NCBI RefSeq assembly: GCF_000504285.1
Contig: NZ_KI632511.1
Coordinates: 6,492,154 to 6,556,153 of the forward strand
Length of the DNA stretch: 64,000 nucleotides
DNA from: Actinospica robiniae DSM 44927
GTDB taxonomy: Bacteria; Actinomycetota; Actinomycetes; Streptomycetales; Catenulisporaceae
Direction: 5' to 3'
The stretch's first letter is position 1; every line of letters begins with the position of its first letter. A program made the position numbers and the translations under genes. Under the pieces are notes generated by a model that saw only the letters and a program-made list of their open reading frames with translations, was not told the origin of the DNA and did no database searches. Positions 17,118 to 27,127 of this stretch are shown in pieces.

Positions 17118-17602
17118 CCATGCCATCGATCGGACGAAGGCGGACGCTGCGGCCGACGCGCGAAGACGCAGAGCAGGGCTCGATCACCGTCTTCGCAGTG
17201 CTGATGACCGCCGTGTTCGTCATAGTGGCGGGCCTCCTCGTCGACGGAGGACTCGCCCTCGCCGGCAAAACCGCAGCCATCACCGACGCGCAAGACGCCG
17301 CACGTGCCGCAGAAACCGCAGTGAGCGCCTCAGACCTGCGCCACGGCGCCCTGAAGCTGAACCCCGCAGACGCCGCCACCGCCGCATACAGATACCTCGC
17401 AGCAGCAGGCGACGCCGGAACCGTCCAGATCCACGGCACCGAAGTCCACGTCGTCGCCAGACGCACCGTACGCACCCAGATCCTGCGCCTGGTCGGCGTC
17501 GGCTCACTCACCGAGACCGGCACCGCGACAGCCCAGCTCGAACCCGGCATCTCGCGCCCATTCGACCTCGCCACACCGCAGACAGGATCCGGAGCGAAGT
17601 AG
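17114..17602 (+). CDS. TadG-like (Rv3654c-type) pilus protein
   Basis: A 162-aa protein with the leader EDAEQGSITVFAVLMTAVFV, one transmembrane helix and a small exported domain (AALAGKT..AITDAQDAARAA type helix). This is the short TadG-like protein found at the end of actinobacterial Tad loci. It is translationally coupled to the preceding TadE gene. The next gene begins 10 bases later. Confidence 0.8.
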   Translation: MTMPSIGRRRTLRPTREDAEQGSITVFAVLMTAVFVIVAGLLVDGGLALAGKTAAITDAQDAARAAETAVSASDLRHGALKLNPADAATAAYRYLAAAGDAGTVQIHGTEVHVVARRTVRTQILRLVGVGSLTETGTATAQLEPGISRPFDLATPQTGSGAK

Positions 17603-17612
17603 GAGCAACCCA

Positions 17613-20168
17613 GTGACCCAACCCACCCGGGCAAGCATCATGCGCCCACTGCTGCGCGACACCGCCGTCGCGATCGCCGTGCCCACAGCGCTCTATCTCT
17701 TCGTCGGCAGCCCGCTCCCGCTACGCCTGCCGAGCACCGACATGCTCGTCGTCTGGTGGAACACGCTCCAGGCTGATCCCACCGAGGCCATCCACCCGCT
17801 CCTCACCGCATTCGTGTACCTGGTGTGGATCGCATGGATCTGGCACGCCCTGTGGACCGCCACCGCCCTGATCTGGATCACGCTCCGGCTCCCCGCCGTC
17901 GCCCTGCCAGCCGCGCTCCAGCGACTCACTCCGGCCGCCGCAGTCCAAGCCCTCGCGCTCGGCTCCATGCTCACGACCCAAACTGCCCACGCAGCTGCGG
18001 CCACGGATCTGGCAGCCAGCATCACCCATGTCCACGCCGAGCTCGAATCGACGCAGCGCCTTCCCAGTCAGCACCGGCATCATGAGCAGCAGGCCGCGCC
18101 CGTGACGTACACCGTGCAGCCCGGCGACACGCTGTGGAGCATCGCCGAGCAGCAACTCGGCGACGGCCGGGACTGGACGAGGGTCTTCAAGGAGAACGAG
18201 CACATCCCTCAGTCTGCTGGCGGAGAACTGGCCGACCCCGGCGCGATCGACCCCGGCTGGACGCTGGTCCTACCGACAGCAGCGGGCACGGCCGGGACGG
18301 AAATCGCCCCCGCGCCAACGGACGCCGTGCCGTCCACACGCGCGCCTACCCGGCCCCACGGCGCCGCGCCCGCCATTTCGCCGCACACGCCCCACGTCGC
18401 CCCCCGAACGCCCGGCACGCATGCGAAGCACGCGGCACCCGGCAATACGGCCACAGCGCCCGCGACGGCCCACGACGCCGCCCCCACAAACCCGTCCCCG
18501 ACCCGGCCGTGGCACGCGCCCGCCCCCACGACGCCCGCGCCACGGGCCGCGACCCCCGCTGTACCCCACACCGCCGGATGGACTTTGCCCGGTGGCTACC
18601 TCGGAATCACCCTCCTGTCCGCCATCGCCGCCGCGTGCACTGTACTCGTGCGCAAGAGGACGAAGAACAGCGACGACGCAACAATTCCCGCGTCCGTCAG
18701 AGCACTGGCGTCGGCCGCCCGCAGCGCCCACGCCTCCGCCAGCTACGGCTATCTGCCCGAAGAGCAGGCTCCCGGCGCCACCCCGCCACCACTCTTCACA
18801 CCAAAGCCCGGCGCACCCATCCTCGGCCTCGGCCCTGATCAGAGCCGCGAATCGGCGTACGACCCGGAGAACCTCAAGCTCCTCGCTCTCACCGGCCCCG
18901 GTGCGCTCGAGGCAGCATCGGCCCTCATGCTCAGCATCCTCGCCGCGGACACTGAGATGCCACTGTTCCCGGGCCTTGAGGCCATCGGAAAAGACAAGGC
19001 GCGCTCCTTCCGCGTCGTCACAGACGACGGGCTTGCACGAGAGCTTCTCGGGCCGATCGAGCACGTCGACGTCCCAGGATGGCTGCTCCTCACCCCCACG
19101 ACCGACGAGGCCGCGCTCGCCGCCGTCCTGCCCAATCCAAACGCGGCCGCGCCTGGGCACACGGCCACAGCGACATCCATGGCCACAGTCCTCTTCACTC
19201 CGGCCGCAGGCCTTGACCTGGCACGAACCATCAAGGCCATAGGCACGGCACCAGCCCCTCTCGCTGTCGTCGTGCTCAGTCAGACAGCGATCGGTACCGC
19301 GGACCTGCAGACAATCACCCAGGCACGCGTCGCCGCCGACGGACAGGTTACCGAATCACGCGGCCCGGCAGCCGCCCAGTTCGCCGGCCTACGCCTCCAG
19401 ACGCTCCACCGAGACCTGGCAGGCGAGATCTACCACGTCCTGCGCAACGCACGCACTCCGCACCATCAAGCGCGGCATGCCTCCGAAACCGGCGGCATCG
19501 GCAGCACGGCGAGCGAGGAAGACGACGTCGCAGCGCAGACGATCCGCGTACCCGTGCAGGCGACCAAGGAGCGAGAACCGGAGCGTCCTCGCAATGAGCA
19601 GCCGGAAGCCCCTCCACTGATGCTCCGCATCCTCGGACCCATCGAGATCCAAGGACCCGCAGGCACCGTCCCCGTCACCGGCGACAAGACCGCCGCCCTG
19701 CTGGCCCTACTCGCGGTCTACCCGCGCGGCCGCACCATCGCCCAGGTCGCCGACCAAGCCTGGGACGGCCTGGACGTTACCGGGACGGACGCCACCCCGA
19801 TCCGCTCCGCCATCGCCCGCGCACGAACGCTCCTGCGCGGGGCCTGCCACGAGAACCCGCCCGGCGCCGAACTGATCACCGCAGGGCCGCTCGGATTCCG
19901 GCTCAACCCGCGCTGGATCACGACTGATTTCGCCGCTCTTGAAAGCATCGAGCGCGCGGTACGACACACCCGTGACCCCGCCCTCTGCTTCGAACTCCTC
20001 CAGGAAGCCGCGGGCCTGTGCCGTGGCGAGCTGGCCGAAGCCCTCGACGACTGGGATCGCGACTGGCTCACCACCGCCCGCATTGCGTACGACCGGCAGG
20101 CCGCCGCACTCGCATCCGAGCTCACTGAGATGGAACCAGCAAGAGACCACAGCGCCCTTATCATCTAA
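17613..20168 (+). CDS. LysM-BTAD membrane protein of Tad locus
   Basis: An 851-aa multidomain protein. Residues about 16-32 and 65-125 hold transmembrane helices. A LysM peptidoglycan-binding domain follows at about 167-215 (VTYTVQPGDTLWSIAEQQLG), then a Pro/Ala/Thr linker and another transmembrane helix near 325-345. A large cytoplasmic part ends in a SARP-like winged helix plus BTAD domain (about 667-850, LMLRILGPIEIQGPAGTV). LysM-BTAD proteins recur in actinomycete Tad loci and could link the cell wall to gene regulation or pilus anchoring; the mechanism is unknown. Its stop overlaps the convergent gene's stop. Confidence 0.8.
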   Translation: MTQPTRASIMRPLLRDTAVAIAVPTALYLFVGSPLPLRLPSTDMLVVWWNTLQADPTEAIHPLLTAFVYLVWIAWIWHALWTATALIWITLRLPAVALPAALQRLTPAAAVQALALGSMLTTQTAHAAAATDLAASITHVHAELESTQRLPSQHRHHEQQAAPVTYTVQPGDTLWSIAEQQLGDGRDWTRVFKENEHIPQSAGGELADPGAIDPGWTLVLPTAAGTAGTEIAPAPTDAVPSTRAPTRPHGAAPAISPHTPHVAPRTPGTHAKHAAPGNTATAPATAHDAAPTNPSPTRPWHAPAPTTPAPRAATPAVPHTAGWTLPGGYLGITLLSAIAAACTVLVRKRTKNSDDATIPASVRALASAARSAHASASYGYLPEEQAPGATPPPLFTPKPGAPILGLGPDQSRESAYDPENLKLLALTGPGALEAASALMLSILAADTEMPLFPGLEAIGKDKARSFRVVTDDGLARELLGPIEHVDVPGWLLLTPTTDEAALAAVLPNPNAAAPGHTATATSMATVLFTPAAGLDLARTIKAIGTAPAPLAVVVLSQTAIGTADLQTITQARVAADGQVTESRGPAAAQFAGLRLQTLHRDLAGEIYHVLRNARTPHHQARHASETGGIGSTASEEDDVAAQTIRVPVQATKEREPERPRNEQPEAPPLMLRILGPIEIQGPAGTVPVTGDKTAALLALLAVYPRGRTIAQVADQAWDGLDVTGTDATPIRSAIARARTLLRGACHENPPGAELITAGPLGFRLNPRWITTDFAALESIERAVRHTRDPALCFELLQEAAGLCRGELAEALDDWDRDWLTTARIAYDRQAAALASELTEMEPARDHSALII

Positions 20169-21043
20169 CCCTCGATATTCACCCCCGCAGCAATACGCGA
20201 GCGCCGGGCGAGTTCGCGCGCGGACGAATCCAGGTTCCTGCTCTCAGCCAGGCCGGAAAGAAGTTCCTCCCCCTCCCAGCTGTCCACCTCGAGCAGTTTC
20301 TCAGCCAACTGGACGCGGTGCAGCCCGCTCACAGTCGGGTCGTTCGCCACGCCACGGATCAGACGTACGCCCGTCTCGAATGAGTCCGCATGCCGGCGGT
20401 CCAGCGGTCCGCACAGGCTCATGGCGAGCGGAAAACGGTAGCGTTCGGGAACGGACGGATCCGTTACGAACTCCTTGACGGCAGCGGAAAGCTTGTCCGG
20501 CGACCTGCTGCCCAGCAAGAGGCTTTCGGCGAGATCGGCTCGGATCGCGTAAGCGACGGCGCCGTCGCGGACGAGCAGTTCGGCAATTCGGACAACGTCC
20601 AGGTCGTAATCGTTCAAAACGGCATGGTTGACCCAATAAATGCCGCTGTGGCTCAAGAGATGACGTACGCGGAGGTAGCCGTCCTCGGGTGACGCAAGCG
20701 CAAGGGTGCAAGCCGCGCCGAACCTCAGGTCGTCTGCGATGGTACGGGTCGTGGCCACAAGGTAGAGCCCGTCCAGCGCAACCGGATGAGGCGGTTCGAC
20801 GCCCATACTCGGCACGCTCTGGGAGCCCGTCATGATCAGATCGACGAGCTCATAGTGTCGACTCGCGTGCTCGACCAGCCAGGCGAGCGCGAACTCGGCG
20901 CTACCGGCCCGGCTCGTCAGCTCCGCGAACGCTGCGGCCCGCTTGTCAGTCGACTCCCAGTCGTATCCGATCAGGTCCATATCCATGACGATCCTGATAA
21001 GGCTGCGCGTGGGCAGCGAGGTGACGCGGGATGCAGTAGTCAC
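20165..21043 (-). CDS. hypothetical alpha-solenoid-like protein
   Basis: I do not recognise this 292-aa protein. It is almost wholly helical, with repeated motifs of 30-40 residues containing Asp/Arg/Leu (SPEDGYLRVRHLLSHSGIYW, DLAESLLLGSRSPDKLSAAV, VQLAEKLLEVDSWEGEELL) that resemble HEAT-like repeats. There is no signal peptide or catalytic motif. It is convergent with the Tad locus (stop codons overlap by 3 nt) and follows hsdR on the same strand after 57 bases, so it may be a distal member of the restriction operon. Confidence 0.6.
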   Translation of the reverse strand: MTTASRVTSLPTRSLIRIVMDMDLIGYDWESTDKRAAAFAELTSRAGSAEFALAWLVEHASRHYELVDLIMTGSQSVPSMGVEPPHPVALDGLYLVATTRTIADDLRFGAACTLALASPEDGYLRVRHLLSHSGIYWVNHAVLNDYDLDVVRIAELLVRDGAVAYAIRADLAESLLLGSRSPDKLSAAVKEFVTDPSVPERYRFPLAMSLCGPLDRRHADSFETGVRLIRGVANDPTVSGLHRVQLAEKLLEVDSWEGEELLSGLAESRNLDSSARELARRSRIAAGVNIEG

Positions 21044-21100
21044 ACTTCCCCCTCGATAGTGATGGACGATCGACGACGACTAACCCGGCGGGGCGTCAGC

Positions 21101-24100
21101 TCACTGCGCCGGGTCGCTCCACTCCTCAGCGAAGGTCTCGACCTGGCGGATGACGAGCTCGACAGCGCTGGCCTGCTTGTCCGGCGGGTAGCCGTGCTTA
21201 CGCAGCAGCCGCTTGATCGTGGTGCGTAATTTCGCCTGTACGGCTTCACGTTGCAGCCAGTCGGTCTTCAGGTCCCGGCGCACTGTGGCAACGAGGTCGC
21301 GGGCGATCTCCGCGAGGACGTCTTTGCCCATGACGTCCACTGCGGAGGGATTCTCCGCGACGGCGTCGTAGAAAGCGAGCTGATCTTCGTTGAGCGGCGG
21401 CGTGAACTGCTGGCCGCGCGACTCGTCGGCGTGGATCTGCTTGGCCATCTCGACGAGTTCCGCGATGATCTGCGCGCTGGTCAGCTGCTGGTTTCGGTAG
21501 CGGTTCATCAGGTTCTGCAGACGCTCGGAAAACGCCTGCTGACGTACGAGGTTGTGCTTGTTGACCTTGCGCATCCGGCTCTCGACGAGGCGCCGCAGCG
21601 CCTCGATCTCCAGATGCGGCGTCGCGGACTCCTGCAGCTTCTTGATGTACGCGGCGTCCAGGTGGCTTAAATCGGGCAGATCCAGGCCGGCTTGGGCGTA
21701 CAAGTCGGTGACGCCGCCGGCCTCTATGGCTCGCGCAGCCAGCTCTCGCAGCAGGAACTCGACGCCGCGCGGGGTCGGCAGTCCGCGGGCCTCGGCCTCG
21801 TCGGCGTCGAACTTGAGCATCCACACGCGCACGTCGTGGAAGTACCGGATGTCGTCGACCAGGTCGCGCAGTTCTTCGCGGCGAGCGGAGCACAGGGCGT
21901 AGAGCCGTTCGAGCCGGGAGGACTCGTGCCGGAAACGGCTACCTAGATCGTCGTCTCCGGGCTCGACGATGTTCTCCGGACGCTGCGGGTTACGCAGCTG
22001 GTCGACGAGATAGAGCACGCCCCGGAGGTACTTGCCGCGGCGCGCCGCCCGGTCGAGTTCGTTGCGCCAGGGAATGTCGGTAAGCATCCGGCAGAGGTTT
22101 TCGTGGGCCTGCCGGGTTTCCCGGATCGCGTCGGCAATGTCGCGGCCGTGCGTCGGGTCGCTCTGCTCGTCGTGGTCGCTGGTGCTGTATTCGGCCAGTG
22201 CCTGGTGCAGTTTGTCGGTCAACGCTGCGTATCCGACGAGCAGGCCGTCCTTCTTATCCAGGTATCGCCGATTGACGCGCGCGAGTGCCTGCATGAGGTT
22301 CGCACCATGGAGAGGCTTGTCCATGTACATCGTGTGTAGCGGCGGCGCGTCGTACCCGGTCAGCAGCATGTCGCAGACGATGAGGAGCTCAAGCGGGTCG
22401 GTCGGATCCTTGGCCCGGGCCTGGACGGCCTTGTTCAGCGCGGGCCGGAGCCGGTGCTTCTTGATGTGCGGAAGGTCGCTGTTTTCAGCGGAGAATACGA
22501 TCTTCATCACGCCCTTGTCGGGGGCGTCGTCGTGCCAGTGGGGTCGACGCTCGCGCAGCGCGTCGTAAAGCTTGACGCAGACGTTCCGGTTGACGCATAC
22601 GATCATCGCCTTGCCGGTGCGGCCATCGAGGAACGGACGCATCCGTTCCCTCCGCTCCTCCCAGTGCGCGATCAGGTCGTCGGCAAGAGTAGCGATGCGA
22701 GCGTCGGCCCCGAACAGGTCCTCAAGCCTGATGGCGGCACGTTCGGCCTCGATGCGTTCTTGTTCGGTCAGCCCGGTGGTGGCCCGATCGGCGGCGTCGT
22801 CAAGCGCGGCAAGGTCGCCCACAGGCTGGAGCTCGATCAGCCGACTCTCGTGCAGGACGCGGACGGTCGCCTCGTCGTCGACCGCGCGGCGCAGATCGTA
22901 GATATCGACGTACCCGCCGAATATGTCGCGCGTGTTCTTGTCAGCCTTCGAGAGTGGCGTGCCGGTAAACGCGAGCAGCGTGGCGTTGGGCAGCGCGTCG
23001 CGGATGTGCTTGGCGTAGCCGTCGAGGGTGTCGTAGTGGCTGCGGTGGGCCTCGTCGACCATCAGCACGATGTTGCGGCGCTCGGAGAGCAGCGGATGGT
23101 CGAGGTTGGCCTCCGTCTCTGCCTTGGTACGCCCGAACTTCTGCAGCACGACGAAGTTGATGCCCCCCGTGCGCACGTTGGACAGCTCCGCCCGCAACTC
23201 CTCACGTGAGGTGAGTTGCTTGGGCGCGCACGGCAGGATCGAGCTCTCCTTGAAGACGTTGTAGAGCTGGTCGTCGAGGTCAAGCCGGTCGGTGACGACG
23301 ACGATGGTCGGGTTGCCGAGCGCAGGGTCCTTCATCGCCATCGCGGCGGTCAGCACCATCTCCTCGCTCTTGCCAGAACCCTGGGTGTGCCAGACCACGC
23401 CGGCCCGCCCGTCCTCCCGGGTCGCGCGGACGATGGCGCGGGCGGCCTTGGTGACGGCGAAGTACTGATGAGGCTTGGCGATCCGCTTCAGCTTCTTGTC
23501 GCCGGTGTCGGCGAAGTTGATGAAGTCGGCGAGGAGGGAGAGCAGCCGGGGATGCGGGAACAGTCCGTACAGGGCGACGCCGAGGGCGGTCTCGTGGAAG
23601 TCGAGGCCGGAGCCACCGATGGGTAGGCCATGCTCGTCGACATTCCAGCGCGCGTAGTGCTCGAACGGGGTGAACGCGGTGCCGTACCGCGCGGAGACGC
23701 CATCAGACGCCAGGCAGAGAACATTGAAGCGGTAGGACAGGGGGAAGTCGGACCGGTAGTTCATGAGCTGGGTGAACGCGGTCTCGACGTTGGCATGCTC
23801 CGCGCCGGGCTTCTTCAGCTCGATAAAGACGAGCGGCAGGCCATTGACGTAGAGGACGACGTCGAAGCGGAGCTCTTTGTCGCCGGACTTGACGGTGACC
23901 TGGTTGACGGCGAGGAAGTCGTTGGCGGACGGGTTGGCGAAGTCGATGACGCGGACGGTCGGAGACTGCTCGGCGCCGTACTCGTCGGTATAGGTGAGGC
24001 GGATGCCGTGCGTGAGGTAGTCGTGGACGCGCTTATTCTCGGCGAAGGCGTCTTGGGACGCCGGGGTGACCAGCGCGGTGTACGCGTCGGCGACGGCGGA

Positions 24101-24307
24101 CGCAGGGAGCTGCGGGTTGAGGCGGGCGATGGCTTCGCGGACACGGTGGGGGATGTGGAGTTCGTCCCAGGACTGGCGCTCACCGGAGCGCGGGCCGATG
24201 AGCTTGCCGGCGAGCGACGGCCAGCCGAGTTCGCCGAGTTCGTCGAGGACGAGGAGTTCAAGGGAGTCCTCGGACATGCCGCGGGGGGAGGGGGATGTCG
24301 GCGTCAT
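21101..24307 (-). CDS. hsdR: type I restriction enzyme R subunit (HsdR)
   Basis: A 1068-aa restriction and translocase subunit. The N-terminal PD-(D/E)xK nuclease is intact (Asp149, Glu163 and Lys165 within VVLYVNGLPLVFIELKKPG). It is followed by a superfamily 2 motor with Walker A at 307-315 (HTQGSGKSEEM) and DEAH at 418-421 (VDEAHRSHYDTL). The C-terminal helical region that docks on the methyltransferase is present, so the length is normal. It overlaps the hsdS stop by 4 nt. Partners are HsdM and HsdS from the same operon; the complex cleaves DNA unmethylated at the HsdS-defined site. Confidence 0.95.
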   Translation of the reverse strand: MTPTSPSPRGMSEDSLELLVLDELGELGWPSLAGKLIGPRSGERQSWDELHIPHRVREAIARLNPQLPASAVADAYTALVTPASQDAFAENKRVHDYLTHGIRLTYTDEYGAEQSPTVRVIDFANPSANDFLAVNQVTVKSGDKELRFDVVLYVNGLPLVFIELKKPGAEHANVETAFTQLMNYRSDFPLSYRFNVLCLASDGVSARYGTAFTPFEHYARWNVDEHGLPIGGSGLDFHETALGVALYGLFPHPRLLSLLADFINFADTGDKKLKRIAKPHQYFAVTKAARAIVRATREDGRAGVVWHTQGSGKSEEMVLTAAMAMKDPALGNPTIVVVTDRLDLDDQLYNVFKESSILPCAPKQLTSREELRAELSNVRTGGINFVVLQKFGRTKAETEANLDHPLLSERRNIVLMVDEAHRSHYDTLDGYAKHIRDALPNATLLAFTGTPLSKADKNTRDIFGGYVDIYDLRRAVDDEATVRVLHESRLIELQPVGDLAALDDAADRATTGLTEQERIEAERAAIRLEDLFGADARIATLADDLIAHWEERRERMRPFLDGRTGKAMIVCVNRNVCVKLYDALRERRPHWHDDAPDKGVMKIVFSAENSDLPHIKKHRLRPALNKAVQARAKDPTDPLELLIVCDMLLTGYDAPPLHTMYMDKPLHGANLMQALARVNRRYLDKKDGLLVGYAALTDKLHQALAEYSTSDHDEQSDPTHGRDIADAIRETRQAHENLCRMLTDIPWRNELDRAARRGKYLRGVLYLVDQLRNPQRPENIVEPGDDDLGSRFRHESSRLERLYALCSARREELRDLVDDIRYFHDVRVWMLKFDADEAEARGLPTPRGVEFLLRELAARAIEAGGVTDLYAQAGLDLPDLSHLDAAYIKKLQESATPHLEIEALRRLVESRMRKVNKHNLVRQQAFSERLQNLMNRYRNQQLTSAQIIAELVEMAKQIHADESRGQQFTPPLNEDQLAFYDAVAENPSAVDVMGKDVLAEIARDLVATVRRDLKTDWLQREAVQAKLRTTIKRLLRKHGYPPDKQASAVELVIRQVETFAEEWSDPAQ

Positions 24308-25443
24308 GTCGCCTCCTCGACGAGGGATTCGGCTTCGCGGATGGTGATCTGGCCGGACATGAGCTTGGGGAGAAGCGTGTCGCGGAGAGCGGCGAGCGTG
24401 AGGGATTCTCGCTGTGCCGCCTCGATGCGTTCCAACAGCGGCCGTACGGTCTCGGTGAGTTGGCGAAGCTGTGCATCTTCTGGGACGCCGATCCGCAACC
24501 CACGGATATCGCTGAGACTGATGTAATCAGCCATGTCCGTCTGGCCTTTCAGCGGCTCGACCTGTGCGGCAAATTCTCGACTACGCATCCACAGGAAAAT
24601 GAAATGGCTGCCAATCGCTCCGATGGATGACGGCCTGAAGAAGCAGACCTGGGGACTGTACACATACTCGCTCAGACCGTCCGGCACCAAAGCAACTCGG
24701 CCGACCGTGCCCTTAGTCGTGAGCACGACATCGCCGGCTTGCGACACCTTAGCGCCCATCTGCGGACGGAACTCGACGGAGACAAAATCGGTGGGCGTCG
24801 GACAGATCTGTCCGTGTTGGATGTCGCTTACCCGCAGAATCGGGATGCCGGGATGACCGTGCTCCACCTTCTTGGTGCGGTAGCCGTCGCCAAAGGCGAG
24901 CTCGCCGCGCTGAACGAGTTCGGCCAAGGTGGCTCTGGTGGAGATCTCGACCCGACCGAAGTTCGCATCGGCTAGGTCAAGTGCTGTCGCCGCGATGCGC
25001 TCGTTGACCGCGATCTTGTCGTCCAGCGCACCGAGCACCGCCGCGATAGCATTCTGGATGCTAAGCGTCGGCCATCGGATTGGGATTGGGTGGACGTGGT
25101 TGCGGTTAAGCGTCGGATTCGATGATCCAACATCCATGCTCAGAAAGTTCATGGTCGCCATGAAGTAATAGACGAACCGTGGGCAATTTCCCTTGAAGTC
25201 CTTCACCCAGAGCGTTGTGTCGTGGGGCCAATATGGCCCGTATAGGTAAAATGTCTTGCCCAGTGTTCCCTTGCGTCCGATCACGACGCCCGGGCCATCA
25301 GAGACAGCCGTGTCGTGGTAGCTAGAAATACCTCCGGAGGAAACGACGGGCACAGTGCCGGGTCGCTGCTCTGACTTCGTGATATCAACTCCACGCTGAA
25401 GCAGCATCACGTCGCCGATCGTGGTCTCGCGCCACTCAGACAT
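24304..25443 (-). CDS. hsdS: type I restriction specificity subunit (HsdS)
   Basis: A 379-aa DNA-recognition subunit with two target recognition domains, about residues 1-130 and 170-335. Each ends in the conserved coiled-coil spacer ([20 protein letters not shown] and [20 protein letters not shown]). The recognised sequence cannot be read from the protein. Base composition in parts of the gene (for example 24540-24700 and 25060-25260) is lower in GC than hsdR and hsdM, as expected for horizontally exchanged recognition domains. It overlaps hsdM by 8 nt and hsdR by 4 nt. Confidence 0.93.
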   Translation of the reverse strand: MSEWRETTIGDVMLLQRGVDITKSEQRPGTVPVVSSGGISSYHDTAVSDGPGVVIGRKGTLGKTFYLYGPYWPHDTTLWVKDFKGNCPRFVYYFMATMNFLSMDVGSSNPTLNRNHVHPIPIRWPTLSIQNAIAAVLGALDDKIAVNERIAATALDLADANFGRVEISTRATLAELVQRGELAFGDGYRTKKVEHGHPGIPILRVSDIQHGQICPTPTDFVSVEFRPQMGAKVSQAGDVVLTTKGTVGRVALVPDGLSEYVYSPQVCFFRPSSIGAIGSHFIFLWMRSREFAAQVEPLKGQTDMADYISLSDIRGLRIGVPEDAQLRQLTETVRPLLERIEAAQRESLTLAALRDTLLPKLMSGQITIREAESLVEEAT

Positions 25444-27058
25444 CGATCCTCCCCAGCTGCTCGCGCACGACCTGCTCCAGCTCGGCCGACTTCTCGAACA
25501 GCCCGAACAACTCCTGCGTCAGCCGCTCGATCTTCTCGCCGATCGGCTCGTCGTCCGCGTCCTCGACTTCGGCCGCGCCGACATACCTCCCCGGTGTCAG
25601 CACATACTCGTGCTTCCGCACGTCCGCCAGCTCCGCCGACTTACAGAACCCTGCGACATCCTCGTACGCCGTCCCCTCAGCCTTCGCCGACGGCGTCCCC
25701 CGCCACGCGTGGTACGTCCCCGCAATCCGCGCGAGGTCCTCGGCCGTGAGCACCCGCTCGGTCCGGTCCACCATCGTGCCCATGTTGCGCGCGTCGATGA
25801 ACAGCATCTGCCCGCTGCGGTCCGCGAGCTTGCCGCCTCTCGACGTCTTGTCCTTCGTCAAGAACCACAGGCACGCCGGGATCTGCGTGGACCGGAACAG
25901 CTGCGGCGGCAGTGCGACCATGCACGCGACCAGGTCCGCCTCCACCATGGCCTGCCGGATCTCGCCTTCGCCGGACTGCTTCGAGCTCATCGACCCGTTG
26001 GCGAGCACCACGCCGGCGCTGCCCTGGTCCGCGAGCTTGTACAGCATGTGCTGCAGCCACGCGTAGTTCGCGTTGCCCTGCGGCGGAACCCCATACTTCC
26101 ACCGCTTGTCGTCCGTCTTGCGCGCCCAGTCGCTCATGTTGAACGGCGGGTTCGCCAGGATGAAGTCGGCGCGCATGTCCGGGTGCTTGTCGTCGGCGAA
26201 CGTGTCCGCCCAGCGCGGTCCGAGGTTGCCCTCGATGCCGTGGATGGCCAGGTTCATCTTCGCCAGTCGCCACGTCCGCTCGGTGAACTCCTGTCCGTAG
26301 ACCGAGATATCCGCCTTGTGCGTCTTGCCGCGGTGCGCCTCGATGAACTTCCCGGCCTGCACGAACATTCCGCCCGATCCGCAGCACGGGTCGTACACGC
26401 GTCCCGTGTACGGCTCGAGTACCTCGACCAGCAGCCGCACCACGCTCGCCGGAGTGTAGAACTCGCCCGCGCGCTTGCCTTCGGCCGCGGCGAACTTCGC
26501 GAGGAAGTACTCGTACACCTCGCCCAGCACGTCCTGCGCGCTCTTGCCCGCGTGTCCGGTGAACCTGGCGTCGTTCATCAGGTTGACCAGGCCGGCCAGC
26601 CGCGTCTGGTCGACGTTGTCCCGGTTGAAGATCATCGGCAGTACGCCCTTGAGCCGGGCGTTGCTGTTCATGATCGCGAGCATCGCGGCGTCGAGCAGTT
26701 CGCCGATGCGTCCGCTCGCCGCGCTCTCGGCAAGGAAGTCCCAGCGCGATTCGACTGGGACCCAGAAGACGTTCTCGCCGGTGTACTCGTCCTCGTCCTC
26801 GAGTGTGTCGCGGATGAAATCCTCGGACTCGCCCGCATCGTGCAGCTCCGTGCGGATCGTGGCGCGCCGGTCGGCGAACGCGTCCGAGACGTATTTGAGG
26901 AACACCAGCCCGAGCACGAACTCCTTGTACTGCGAGGCATCCATCGAGCCGCGCAGCTTGTCCGCCGCCTGCCAGAGAATGTCCTGGATGTCCTTGGTGC
27001 TGGTCGCGCCGAACAGTTCGCCCTGTCCGGCGGTCGAGGCTCGCTTACGCGGTGGCAC
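25436..27058 (-). CDS. hsdM: type I DNA N6-adenine methyltransferase (HsdM)
   Basis: A 540-aa methyltransferase. The N-terminal HsdM helical domain (residues 20-160, [20 protein letters not shown]) is followed by the catalytic domain, with SAM motif [11 protein letters not shown] at 223-232 and catalytic motif IV NPPF at 303-306 ([13 protein letters not shown]). Both are intact, so it should methylate adenine at the HsdS-defined site. GTG 27058 starts the gene 69 bases after the stop of the upstream pseudo-methyltransferase gene on the same strand. Confidence 0.95.
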   Translation of the reverse strand: MPPRKRASTAGQGELFGATSTKDIQDILWQAADKLRGSMDASQYKEFVLGLVFLKYVSDAFADRRATIRTELHDAGESEDFIRDTLEDEDEYTGENVFWVPVESRWDFLAESAASGRIGELLDAAMLAIMNSNARLKGVLPMIFNRDNVDQTRLAGLVNLMNDARFTGHAGKSAQDVLGEVYEYFLAKFAAAEGKRAGEFYTPASVVRLLVEVLEPYTGRVYDPCCGSGGMFVQAGKFIEAHRGKTHKADISVYGQEFTERTWRLAKMNLAIHGIEGNLGPRWADTFADDKHPDMRADFILANPPFNMSDWARKTDDKRWKYGVPPQGNANYAWLQHMLYKLADQGSAGVVLANGSMSSKQSGEGEIRQAMVEADLVACMVALPPQLFRSTQIPACLWFLTKDKTSRGGKLADRSGQMLFIDARNMGTMVDRTERVLTAEDLARIAGTYHAWRGTPSAKAEGTAYEDVAGFCKSAELADVRKHEYVLTPGRYVGAAEVEDADDEPIGEKIERLTQELFGLFEKSAELEQVVREQLGRIDV

Positions 27059-27127
27059 TGGCTTTTCTCACTCCTGCGGTCGATGGGTTCTCGGGGGTCA
27101 GGTTCGTTGCAGTCAGGTTCTGCGGGA

